Below, piece by piece: positions 1-5,179 of a stretch of DNA of 5,831 bases. Made by a program: the position numbers and the translations under genes. The DNA lies in NCBI GenBank assembly GCA_016868955.1, contig VGFF01000126.1, positions 1 to 5,831 of the forward strand. The letters are read 5' to 3'. How positions within the stretch are numbered: position 1 is the stretch's first letter; every line of letters starts with the position of its first letter. Under the pieces are notes generated by a model. The model did not search any database. It was not told the DNA's origin and saw only the letters and a program-made list of their open reading frames with translations. Origin of the DNA: Armatimonadota bacterium (lineage in GTDB: Bacteria; Sysuimicrobiota; Sysuimicrobiia; Sysuimicrobiales; VGFF01).

Positions 1-1308
1 CGGATCACGCGGTCGCACCGCCGCTTCGCGGAAGCGGAGCTCGTCGAGGTCATCACGCCCGCGCCGTCGCGCGTGACGGCGCCGTGCCCGTACTTCGGCC
101 ATTGCGGCGGTTGCGCCTGGCAGCACTTGTCCTATGACGCCCAATTGAAGTGGAAGGCGGCGATCGTGCGCGAGAGCCTGGAGCGGCTCGGCGGATTGAC
201 CGAACCGCCGGTTCTGCCGATCGTCGGCGCGCCGGAGGGCGAAGCGTTCGGCTACCGCAACAAGATGGACTTCGCGTCCTCGCCGGACGCCATCGTCGGC
301 CTCCATCGGCGCGGCGCGTTCGATCGCGTGTTGGACATCGAAGCCTGCCTTTTGCCCTCGTCCGCCGCGAACGAGGTCCTGCGCGCCGCGCGCGGCTTCC
401 TGGCGGCGCACGAACTGTCGCGGTACGACGCGCGGACGCGCGACGGCTTTCTTCGCCATCTCGTCCTGCGCGAGGCGGCCACGACAGGAGAAATGATGGT
501 CGCCTTCGTGACGGCGCCGGGTTCTTTTTCGTGGGCGAACGAAGCGGTGGCCGCCATCCTCGCGGCCGCGCCCCAGACGCGCAGCATCCTGTGGGCGCAG
601 ACCCGCTCGCTCTCGGACGCGGTGCAGATCGATGCCATCGAGGTGCTCCACGGCCGGCCCTACATCGAGGAACGGCTCGGCGGCGTGACCTACCGCATCG
701 GGCTGGAAACATTCTTCCAAACGAACACGGCGCAGGCGGAGCGCATGTGTGCGCTCGCGGTCGATCTCGCAGCCGTCCGGCCCGACGAAGTGGTGGTCGA
801 CGTCTACTGCGGCGTTGGCACGTTCGCGTTGCTGCTGGCGCCGCGGGCGAAGCGCGTCTACGGGATCGAGGTCGTGGAGCCGTCGATCGCCGCCGCGAGG
901 GAGAACGCCGCCCGGGCGGGCTTGGACAACGTCGCGTTCTTCGCCGGCGACGCGCGCCGGACGTTGCCCGACGTCCTCGCGCGGGCCGGATCCGTGGACC
1001 TCGTCGTCCTCGATCCGCCGCGCGGGGGGGCCGGTGGCAAAGTGATGAGGCGGGTCGGTCGGGCCGCGCCGAAGCGTATTCTCTATGTGTCCTGCAACCC
1101 GACGACGCTCGCGCCGGATCTCAGGGAGGTCGTCCCATTCGGGTACGATGTCCGCGTCGTCCAGCCGATCGACCTTTTTCCTCAGACCTATCACGTGGAA
1201 ACACTCGTGCTTCTGGAGAAGGTGCGCGATGCAGACCCCGACGCGGGCCGCCGCCCATCGCGGGACGGGGGGAGACGTCTAGCCCGCGGCCTTCGCCGAG
1301 GAGCCTAG
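1..1308 (+). CDS. rlmD: 23S rRNA (uracil-C5)-methyltransferase, RlmD/RumA-like (5' end outside window)
   Basis: SAM-dependent enzyme of the TrmA/RumA family, which methylates C5 of a uridine in RNA. The frame is open from base 1. The residues before the GTG at 73 look like the end of an N-terminal TRAM RNA-binding domain, so that GTG is internal and the gene begins outside the window. Next comes a Cx5Cx2C cluster (CPYFGHCGGC, from 85), which with a later Cys (in IEACLL) should hold a [4Fe-4S] cluster, as in E. coli RlmD. Further motifs are FFQTNTAQAE, the SAM-binding DVYCGVGTF, DPPR (1012-1023), SCNP with the catalytic Cys codon at 1093-1095, and HVETLVLLEK with the expected general-base Glu at 1198-1200. 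About 28 residues after LEK form an Arg-rich tail (nine Arg) of no known role. The stop overlaps the convergent phosphoesterase gene. The family is secure. The exact target (U1939 or another uridine) is inferred. Confidence 0.93.
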   Translation, partial: RITRSHRRFAEAELVEVITPAPSRVTAPCPYFGHCGGCAWQHLSYDAQLKWKAAIVRESLERLGGLTEPPVLPIVGAPEGEAFGYRNKMDFASSPDAIVGLHRRGAFDRVLDIEACLLPSSAANEVLRAARGFLAAHELSRYDARTRDGFLRHLVLREAATTGEMMVAFVTAPGSFSWANEAVAAILAAAPQTRSILWAQTRSLSDAVQIDAIEVLHGRPYIEERLGGVTYRIGLETFFQTNTAQAERMCALAVDLAAVRPDEVVVDVYCGVGTFALLLAPRAKRVYGIEVVEPSIAAARENAARAGLDNVAFFAGDARRTLPDVLARAGSVDLVVLDPPRGGAGGKVMRRVGRAAPKRILYVSCNPTTLAPDLREVVPFGYDVRVVQPIDLFPQTYHVETLVLLEKVRDADPDAGRRPSRDGGRRLARGLRRGA

Positions 1309-1868
1309 CCGGCGGCGCGGATCTCGTCGATGGTGCGCCCCGACGCCACCGAGGTCGTGCCGGCCGCGTCGTAGTCGGGTCGCGCGAATTCGTCCTTGCC
1401 CTTGAAGAGCAACCAATCCCGACCTTCATTGCGTTGCGTTCGCACGAAGTGGAGCTCGCCGCGCAGCTTCTCCCCTTCGAGCATCAGCGTCAGCTTGCCG
1501 CCGCCCAACGCGCGCGCCGGATCGCCTTCGAGGCAGTGGTACGTACCGCGGTCCCAGACCATGACGACACCGGCGCCGTAGTTGCCTTGTGGGATCGTTC
1601 CTCCGAAATCGCCGTACTCCAGCGGATGATCCTCGACGAGCACGGCCAGCCGCTTTGCGGTCGGATCCAGCGACGGCCCCTTCGGGATCGCCCAGGACCG
1701 CAGCACGCCCTCCATCTCCAGGCGGAAGTCCCAATGGCGGCTGCGCGCGTGGTGCTCCTGGACGACGAACCGTGACGCCGCCCGCGACTCGGATTCTCGC
1801 TCAGTGCCGCCTGCCGGCTCCGGCGTCTGATCGAACTTTCGCTTCTGCCGGTATTTGCCGAGCGTCAC
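1305..1868 (-). CDS. Stand-alone LigD-type DNA 3'-phosphoesterase domain protein
   Basis: 187 residues, about the size of the phosphoesterase (PE) module of LigD. In bacterial end-joining that module trims 3'-phosphate and 3'-ribonucleotide ends before ligation. The N-terminus KYRQKRKFDQTPEP is typical. QEHHARSRHWDFRLE gives His39, His45, Asp47 and Arg49. IPKGP has Lys63, Arg73 follows, and EDHPLEYGDF gives His81 and Tyr85. The spacing of these eight residues matches the active site of Pseudomonas LigD PE as I remember it (His42, His48, Asp50, Arg52, Lys66, Arg76, His84, Tyr88), so the enzyme should be active. The start is the GTG at 1868-1866. It shares four bases (GTGA) with the stop of the upstream epimerase gene, which suggests translational coupling. 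The frame stays open upstream to 2867, but that part only shadows the epimerase. No ligase, polymerase or Ku gene is in the window. Confidence 0.9.
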   Translation of the reverse strand: MTLGKYRQKRKFDQTPEPAGGTERESESRAASRFVVQEHHARSRHWDFRLEMEGVLRSWAIPKGPSLDPTAKRLAVLVEDHPLEYGDFGGTIPQGNYGAGVVMVWDRGTYHCLEGDPARALGGGKLTLMLEGEKLRGELHFVRTQRNEGRDWLLFKGKDEFARPDYDAAGTTSVASGRTIDEIRAAG

Positions 1869-2809
1869 GAGCTCGCCCGCGCGGCGCTCGCGTGACGCTC
1901 CCGGAACCACTCGACGGTGCGGCGCAGACCCTCGTCGATGGCGATTCGCGGGCGCCAGCCCAACGCTGTTTCCGCCCGTGTCGCGTCCAACGCGATGCGG
2001 CGCACGTCGCTGGGCCGTTCCGGCCGATAGTTCGGTTCGCCGGCGAATCCCAGCGCGGCGCGGAGGTGATCGTAGATCTCGCGCGTCGTCGTCACCACGC
2101 CGGTCCCGATGTTGAACTTGCCGAGCGCTTCGGATTGGAGGGCGAGAACGTTCGCCGCCGCCACGTCGTCGACGTAGATGTAATCGCGGCCTTGCAAGCC
2201 GTCGCCGAAGATCGTGGGGCGGCGCCCTTCGAGCATCGCGCCGGCGAAGATCGCGACGACGCCCGACTCCCCATGCGGATCCTGGCGCGGGCCGTAAACG
2301 TTCGCGTAGCGCAAGGCCGTCCAGCGCAAACCGAAGAGCCGCTCGAACGCCGCGAGGTGATATTCGGCCGCCAGCTTGTGCGTCGCGTACGGACTGATCG
2401 GCCGCGCCGGATGCGACTCGTCGCAGGGAACGACGTCTGTATCGCCGTAGATCGCGCCGCCCGTGCTCGCGAATACGAAGTGGCGAACGCTGGCGCGCAC
2501 CGACTCCTGCAATAAGCGCAGCGTGCCGATGAGGTTCACGCGCGCGTCGAGGACCGGGTCGCGCACCGAAATCGCCGCGGATACCTGGGCCGCGTGGTGC
2601 ACGACGACGTCGGGACGCTCGGCGTCGAAGATCGCCGCGAGGTCGCCGTCGACGATGTCCGTTTCGTACAAGCGATAGGAGGCATCGAGATTGGCGCGGC
2701 GCCCCCCGCGCAGATCGTCGACCGCTACCGGGTCGTAACCGACCGCCCGCAGATGATCCATGACCGTGGAACCGATGAACCCGGCGCCGCCGGTGACGAT
2801 GATCTTCAC
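1865..2809 (-). CDS. NAD-dependent nucleotide-sugar epimerase, GalE-like (extended SDR)
   Basis: 314 residues, normal for a bacterial or archaeal-type UDP-glucose 4-epimerase; cytosolic. The Rossmann NAD motif TGGAGFIGS lies at 6-14, and Asp31-Asp32 end the second strand. HHAAQ is at 71-75. The catalytic region is FASTGGAIYG (Ser115/Thr116) followed by SPYATHK (Tyr141, Lys145; the YxxxK pair). Downstream are RYANVYGPRQDPHGE, which contacts the sugar nucleotide, and DYIYVDDVA. The likely reaction is C4 epimerisation of a UDP-hexose for cell-envelope sugars, but related epimerases and dehydratases share all these motifs, so the substrate is open. The GTG at 2809 is preceded by GGAGG (2822-2818) eight bases away, which fixes the start. 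It is the first gene of a two-gene unit: its TGA overlaps the GTG of the phosphoesterase gene. It is transcribed divergently from the sigma gene. Confidence 0.92.
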   Translation of the reverse strand: MKIIVTGGAGFIGSTVMDHLRAVGYDPVAVDDLRGGRRANLDASYRLYETDIVDGDLAAIFDAERPDVVVHHAAQVSAAISVRDPVLDARVNLIGTLRLLQESVRASVRHFVFASTGGAIYGDTDVVPCDESHPARPISPYATHKLAAEYHLAAFERLFGLRWTALRYANVYGPRQDPHGESGVVAIFAGAMLEGRRPTIFGDGLQGRDYIYVDDVAAANVLALQSEALGKFNIGTGVVTTTREIYDHLRAALGFAGEPNYRPERPSDVRRIALDATRAETALGWRPRIAIDEGLRRTVEWFRERHASAARASS

Positions 2810-2840
2810 GATCCTTTCCTCCCCCGATATTCGCTTGGGA

Positions 2841-2873
2841 TAACGCAGCCAACGTCAACGCCTGCATGCGTTA
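2841..2873. promoter_or_regulatory. Inverted repeat in the epimerase/sigma divergent control region
   Basis: The 116-bp gap between the epimerase start (2809) and the sigma start (2926) must hold promoters for both directions. It contains a perfect inverted repeat, TAACGCA (2841-2847) and TGCGTTA (2867-2873). A further CGTTA at 2882-2886 is a direct copy 13 bp from the one at 2869. Between the arms, the minus strand reads TTGACG (2858-2853), a good -35, but the matching -10 (GCGAAT, 18-bp spacer) is poor. I see no convincing + strand promoter. It could be an operator, but a 7-bp repeat in 116 bp can arise by chance. Confidence 0.3.
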
Positions 2874-2914
2874 CATCTTGTCGTTACGCTCATGTCCCGG
2901 CGAAATCGAGGAGA

Positions 2915-2919
2915 AGGAG
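2915..2919 (+). promoter_or_regulatory. Ribosome binding site setting the sigma factor start
   Basis: AGGAG lies six bases before the ATG at 2926, which opens the sigma factor frame. An in-frame ATG at 2866 would put this site inside the coding region and add 20 residues unlike a sigma N-terminus. The ATG at 2922 is in the wrong frame and only two bases from the site. So 2926 is the start. Confidence 0.8.
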
Positions 2920-2925
2920 CGATGC

Positions 2926-3599
2926 ATGGAAGCGGAGTTACGCCATCGGCTCGAATCACCGGAAGCTTTCCGCCTATTCTATCGTGCCCTCGCCGACGGA
3001 GAGGAAAGCGGCTGGGCTGACCTCTACCGCCGGTATCACGCTTTGGCTGCGTCGTGGGTGCGCCGCCACCCCGAGTTTCGACGCACCGGAGAGAGCCCCG
3101 AGTTCTTCGTCAACGCCGCGTTCACGAAGATGATGGCAGCGATGCGATCGGCGCGATTCGCGGGATTCGATGACGTGCCGGCGATGCTGGGTTATCTGCG
3201 GATGTGCGCCAAGAGCGCCGTTGTCGATCAACTACGCCGGCGCACGACGAGGAGGAACCGGCGCCGGCGCGCGTATCGGACGCCGAGAGCGACGCCGTCG
3301 GCAACATCGAGCGCCAGGAACTTTGGCGAACCGTCGCACATGTCACTGAGTCCACCGAGGAGCGTCTGCTCGTCTACGAATCGTTCGTCAACGGGTCGAC
3401 GCCAAAGCAGATCTGCGAGCGATGGCCCGAATTCTTCGACTCCGTCGAAAGCGTCTACCCGGACAAGAGATACCTCTTGTCGAGGCTGCGGCGCCATCGT
3501 CGCATCCTTGACTACCGTCGTCGCCCCCGCCGAAATGGTTGCGCGGCATCGCCGAGCGCGGACGGAATCGCAGGCGATTCCGAGAACGCGGACCGGTAG
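2926..3599 (+). pseudogene. Sigma-70 family RNA polymerase sigma factor, split by a -1 frameshift near 3240
   Basis: Two halves of one sigma factor lie in different frames. The first (ATG 2926 to about 3240, 105 residues) is a sigma region 2: DLYRRYHALAASWVRRHP, FFVNAAFTKMMAAMR, and YLRMCAKSAVVDQLRR at 90-105. The second, one base back (from about 3240 to TAG 3597-3599), reads AHDEEEPAP, an acidic linker, and a region 4 helix-turn-helix: ERLLVYESFVNG, TPKQICERWPEFF, then KRYLLSRLRRHRR. Joined, they give about 224 residues with normal domain order and no missing core. The first frame has no early stop; unshifted, it runs on to 4257 as meaningless basic sequence without region 4. No heptanucleotide slippery site is visible at the junction. 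A lost base (mutation or sequence error) is the simplest explanation. The region 4 style recalls Chloroflexota sigma factors. Target genes and any anti-sigma factor are unknown. Confidence 0.78.
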
Positions 3600-3628
3600 A
3601 CCGCAGGGCAACTTGAGGCGTCGAAATG

Positions 3629-3658
3629 ACGACGGCCCGGGGGGGGCCGGGCCGTCGT
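3629..3658. terminator. Perfect 12-bp hairpin between convergent genes, possible bidirectional terminator
   Basis: ACGACGGCCCGG (3629-3640) pairs perfectly with CCGGGCCGTCGT (3647-3658) around a loop of six G. It starts 30 bases after the sigma factor stop and lies 100 bases beyond the stop of the minus-strand 154-residue gene. The + strand side is followed by CT and then G11 rather than T. The minus-strand side is followed by CATTTCG, only weakly T-rich. It is therefore not a textbook Rho-independent terminator, but a transcription end or mRNA-stabilising hairpin for the convergent pair is the likeliest role. The rest of 3600-3759 shows no gene. Confidence 0.5.
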
Positions 3659-3671
3659 CTGGGGGGGGGGG
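3639..3671. repeat. G8 and G11 homopolymer tracts
   Basis: Eight consecutive G (3639-3646, partly the hairpin loop) and eleven consecutive G (3661-3671) lie within 33 bases, with a GGG at 3649-3651 between them. Such runs can slip during replication, can fold as a G-quadruplex on the + strand, and are also prone to sequencing error. They are intergenic, so length changes would not directly shift a reading frame. Confidence 0.8.
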
Positions 3672-3759
3672 ACGTCGCCTCTGGCGGGTGCGCCGGGGGC
3701 GCTTTCATCGTGCACACTTTACTACGCGGAAGTACCCGCCATGGATTAGCGGGGCCTGC

Positions 3760-4224
3760 CTACATCGCCGCGGTTTCCTCGGGGCCCCCGGCTGGCGCCG
3801 GCGCGTCGGCGGACGACGGCGCGACGGCGCGCGCCGCAACTTTGTTCGCCTTCGCCGCCGCCCGCTGCGCCCGCTTCTGCGCGAACCGCTCAGCCCGGAG
3901 CCGTTCTTTTTCCTTGCGCGCCGCTTCCATCTTCACGACCATGTCGGCGAGCATCATGATCCATGGATTTTCCGCCAGCGCGCGCCTGTGCGCGTCCAGA
4001 CCGGATCGCGCGATCGTCTTCGCCGCGGAAAGCGCGTCCTTGTGCAAACTTGCTTCGTCTTTGTGGGCGCCCCAAAAGACCGTCCTGCGGTTCAGCGTGC
4101 GCCGGTGCTCGGAACGGACGCGATCGAGCTCGGACCGATCCTGCTTGACGATGGTGCGATGACTGTCACGGGTGCCGACGCGTTCGCGCCGGAGCTCGTG
4201 CAGCGATTGCCGATGTTCTCGCAC
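3760..4224 (-). CDS. Hypothetical highly charged, probably coiled-coil protein (154 aa)
   Basis: I do not recognise this protein. The start is the GTG at 4224-4222, chosen because GGAGG (4236-4232) lies seven bases upstream; the frame is open to an ATG at 4344, but that start would overlap the terminator. Residues 1-50 are rich in Arg, His and Glu with leucines at helical spacing (HELRRERV, SELDRVRSEHRR). A moderately hydrophobic stretch, NPWIMMLADMVVKM, spans 86-99; it is short for a membrane helix and contains Asp and Lys. Residues 100-135 are a continuous Glu/Arg/Lys/Ala helix (EAARKEKERLRAERF and on), and the last 20 residues are Ala/Pro-rich and probably disordered. There is no signal peptide and no catalytic motif. 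It could be a scaffold or a nucleic-acid-binding protein, but this is guesswork. It is preceded by a terminator-bearing RNA leader and an occluded start, so it may be conditionally expressed. Confidence 0.62.
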   Translation of the reverse strand: MREHRQSLHELRRERVGTRDSHRTIVKQDRSELDRVRSEHRRTLNRRTVFWGAHKDEASLHKDALSAAKTIARSGLDAHRRALAENPWIMMLADMVVKMEAARKEKERLRAERFAQKRAQRAAAKANKVAARAVAPSSADAPAPAGGPEETAAM

Positions 4225-4240
4225 GGTCCTGCCTCCGTAC
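4221..4240 (-). promoter_or_regulatory. Hairpin covering the RBS and GTG start of the 154-aa gene
   Basis: On the minus-strand RNA, GUACGG (4240-4235) can pair with CCGUGC (4226-4221): six pairs including one U-G, with the 8-base loop AGGCAGGA. The 3' arm contains the GTG start codon. The 5' arm and loop contain the Shine-Dalgarno GGAGG. Folded, it would hide both from ribosomes. The stem is short and unproven. Confidence 0.4.
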
Positions 4241-4301
4241 CTGTGCCAAACCTTTGAACACGTGCTGGACGTTCGACCCGCGCCGGCCCTCGCCAGCGCA
4301 C

Positions 4302-4339
4302 AAAAAACCGGCTCCCGACTCCACCGCACGGGAAACCGG
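4302..4339 (-). terminator. Rho-independent terminator upstream of the 154-aa gene
   Basis: Read on the minus strand, CCGGTTTCCCG (4339-4329) pairs with CGGGAGCCGG (4317-4308). This makes ten base pairs with one bulged U and one G-U, around an 11-base loop, followed at once by six T (4307-4302). This is the clearest terminator in the window. It lies 77 bases before the GTG of the 154-residue gene and 228 bases beyond the chrA stop. It may end a small RNA, attenuate the downstream gene, or close the chrA transcript. Confidence 0.85.
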
Positions 4340-4438
4340 CCCACATAGCCCTTGCACCGAATCGGTCTCCCGATTTGGGCTCATCAAACACAGAACGCCG
4401 CCGGGGCTCTCTTCTCCGAGAAACCACGAGCAGCGCTG
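4302..4438 (-). ncRNA. Candidate structured leader or small RNA with terminator/antiterminator architecture
   Basis: The RNA would start about seven bases below the -10 at 4450-4445 and end at the T-tract, about 137 nt. In order along the minus strand: a 5' domain with a weak hairpin (GGTTTCTC to GAGAGCC); AGCCC/GGGCT (4381-4377 with 4351-4347) enclosing a perfect 6-bp hairpin AATCGG-GAGA-CCGATT (4375-4360, GNRA-type loop) and an asymmetric bulge CGGTGCAA; then the terminator. CGGGAGACCG (4372-4363), in the hairpin, can instead pair over ten contiguous positions (one G-U) with CGGTTTCCCG (4338-4329), the terminator's 5' arm. That would destroy both the hairpin and the terminator. The arrangement is typical of attenuators and riboswitches. 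I find no B12 box, TPP, T-box, SAM-I or SRP RNA signature. The ends and the function are inferred. Confidence 0.5.
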
Positions 4439-4444
4439 GCTTAT

Positions 4445-4472
4445 AGTTTAGCAGATGTCGCCGGCGGATCAA
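4445..4472 (-). promoter_or_regulatory. Candidate sigma-70 type promoter for the structured RNA
   Basis: On the minus strand, TTGATC (4472-4467) serves as -35 (four of six matches to TTGACA) and TAAACT (4450-4445) as -10 (four of six), with a 16-base spacer. A TGC directly before the -10 makes an extended -10 element. This is an AT-rich patch in otherwise GC-rich DNA. An overlapping TATAAG lies one turn closer to the start. Expected transcription start is near 4438. Confidence 0.5.
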
Positions 4473-4540
4473 TCCTCTGTCTAAGGTTATCCTCCCGAGT
4501 TCATCCTGTCGGTCGATCGCCGGCGGGCGTGACGCCGGCG
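4459..4540. repeat. Three copies of the palindrome CGCCGGCG, two forming a hairpin after chrA
   Basis: CGCCGGCG, its own reverse complement, occurs at 4459-4466, 4518-4525 and 4533-4540. The last two copies form an 8-bp stem with a 7-base loop, ending 28 bases past the chrA stop; there is no T-tract. The first copy lies in the spacer of the candidate promoter. The hairpin may mark or protect the chrA mRNA end. The third copy suggests either a binding site or simple GC-rich chance. No other structure or ORF stands out in 4473-4567. Confidence 0.55.
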
Positions 4541-4567
4541 CGCAACCGGCGCACTGCGGCGTCGGGT

Positions 4568-5095
4568 TCAGCGCCCGTAGAGGAAGAAGCCAATCACGGC
4601 CGCCGAGACGATCACGATCGCGGGGTTGAGCTTGAGAAAGCTGACGACGAGGAAGGTCGCGACGGCGATGATCAAGGTGTCCCAGCTCTTGACTCCGCTG
4701 GGCGCGAGGTCCCACGCCGTCCAGACCAGCAATCCGACGATGGCCGGTCGGACGGCCTTGAGGATCGCGCCGACGCGCGGGCTGTCCTTGACGGCGAAGA
4801 ACGCGGCCGCGAGCGCGAGCATGAGAATCGCCGTGGGCAACGCGGCCCCGAGCAGCCCGGCGACGCCGCCCGGCACGCCGGCGAGCTTGTATCCGATGTA
4901 CGCCGACATCTTCGTCGCGATCGGACCGGGCAGCGCGTTGCCGAGCGCGAGCGAGTCCAGGAAATCGGTTTCCGTCATCCAACGCTTCTCGATCACCTCG
5001 GCCTTGATCAAGGGAATGATCGACGGGCCGCCGCCGTAGCCGAGCAGATTGACTTTGGAGAACGTCAAGAAGATCTCCCAGGTCTGACCGAGCAT
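4568..5095 (-). CDS. chrA: Half-size chromate transporter family (CHR/ChrA) membrane protein
   Basis: 175 residues, a single CHR domain; long ChrA proteins carry two. Visible family signatures are a first amphipathic/membrane segment EIFLTFSKVNLLGYGGG (7-23) with the glycine-rich motif followed by P-SIIPLI, EVIEKRWMTETDFLDSLAL (33-51), and ALPGPIATKMSAYIGYKLAG (54-73), the conserved PGP loop. Hydrophobic segments follow at about 76-101, 108-128, 139-154 and 158-173. Family members export chromate or related oxyanions across the inner membrane, usually driven by the proton gradient; the substrate here is not shown by the sequence. ATG 5095 has GGAGG five bases upstream. Short CHR proteins are generally encoded as adjacent pairs, but no partner lies on either side here. 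It is divergent from the O-methyltransferase gene (84 bp apart), with no clear promoter visible in the gap. Confidence 0.9.
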   Translation of the reverse strand: MLGQTWEIFLTFSKVNLLGYGGGPSIIPLIKAEVIEKRWMTETDFLDSLALGNALPGPIATKMSAYIGYKLAGVPGGVAGLLGAALPTAILMLALAAAFFAVKDSPRVGAILKAVRPAIVGLLVWTAWDLAPSGVKSWDTLIIAVATFLVVSFLKLNPAIVIVSAAVIGFFLYGR

Positions 5096-5179
5096 CGCAA
5101 CCTCCGGGACACGAATGACGGCTCCGTTAGGCGCCGTGTGGTGGAGGGGTTACGTCCGCGCGCTGGGAATCCCTTCCCT

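Noticed and set aside
150..1775. Long + strand open frame across the methyltransferase and phosphoesterase genes
   Set aside because: Its translation is low-complexity Arg/Gly/Ala sequence with no motifs and it overlaps two well-supported genes; long open shadows are expected in GC-rich DNA.
1869..2867. Upstream extension of the phosphoesterase frame giving one 520-residue protein
   Set aside because: The extension is an Arg-rich shadow of the epimerase gene, while the epimerase frame has full motifs and its own ribosome binding site. The GTG at 1868 gives a protein of exactly PE-module length.
3230..3250. Programmed ribosomal frameshift site in the sigma gene
   Set aside because: No slippery heptamer or A/T-rich slip run is visible at the junction, so recoding is not the preferred explanation, although not excluded.
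3691..3739. Small hairpins near 3691 and 3726 and the GGCGGGT/ACCCGCC repeat (3683-3689, 3734-3740)
   Set aside because: Stems of four to seven GC pairs with no T-tract are expected by chance in DNA of this composition.
3241..4257. Continuation of the sigma factor's first frame as a 3' coding region
   Set aside because: After 3240 this frame is basic, motif-free sequence lying antisense to the 154-residue gene, while region 4 continues in the other frame.
4265..4290. tRNA T-arm-like GGGTCGAACG on the minus strand
   Set aside because: The flanking bases do not form the T stem, and no anticodon, D arm or acceptor stem can be assembled around it.
4166..4387. Minus-strand 73-codon ORF through the leader and terminator
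   Set aside because: It would be translated through the terminator stem, lacks a ribosome binding site and overlaps the better-supported 154-residue gene in another frame.
4302..4440. Match of the structured RNA to SRP RNA, cobalamin, TPP, T-box or SAM-I elements
   Set aside because: The short conserved signatures of these families were looked for by eye on the minus strand and were not found.
4352..5179. N-terminal extension of the O-methyltransferase
   Set aside because: The open frame upstream of ATG 5180 is antisense to chrA and has no homology; the family normally begins as seen at 5180.
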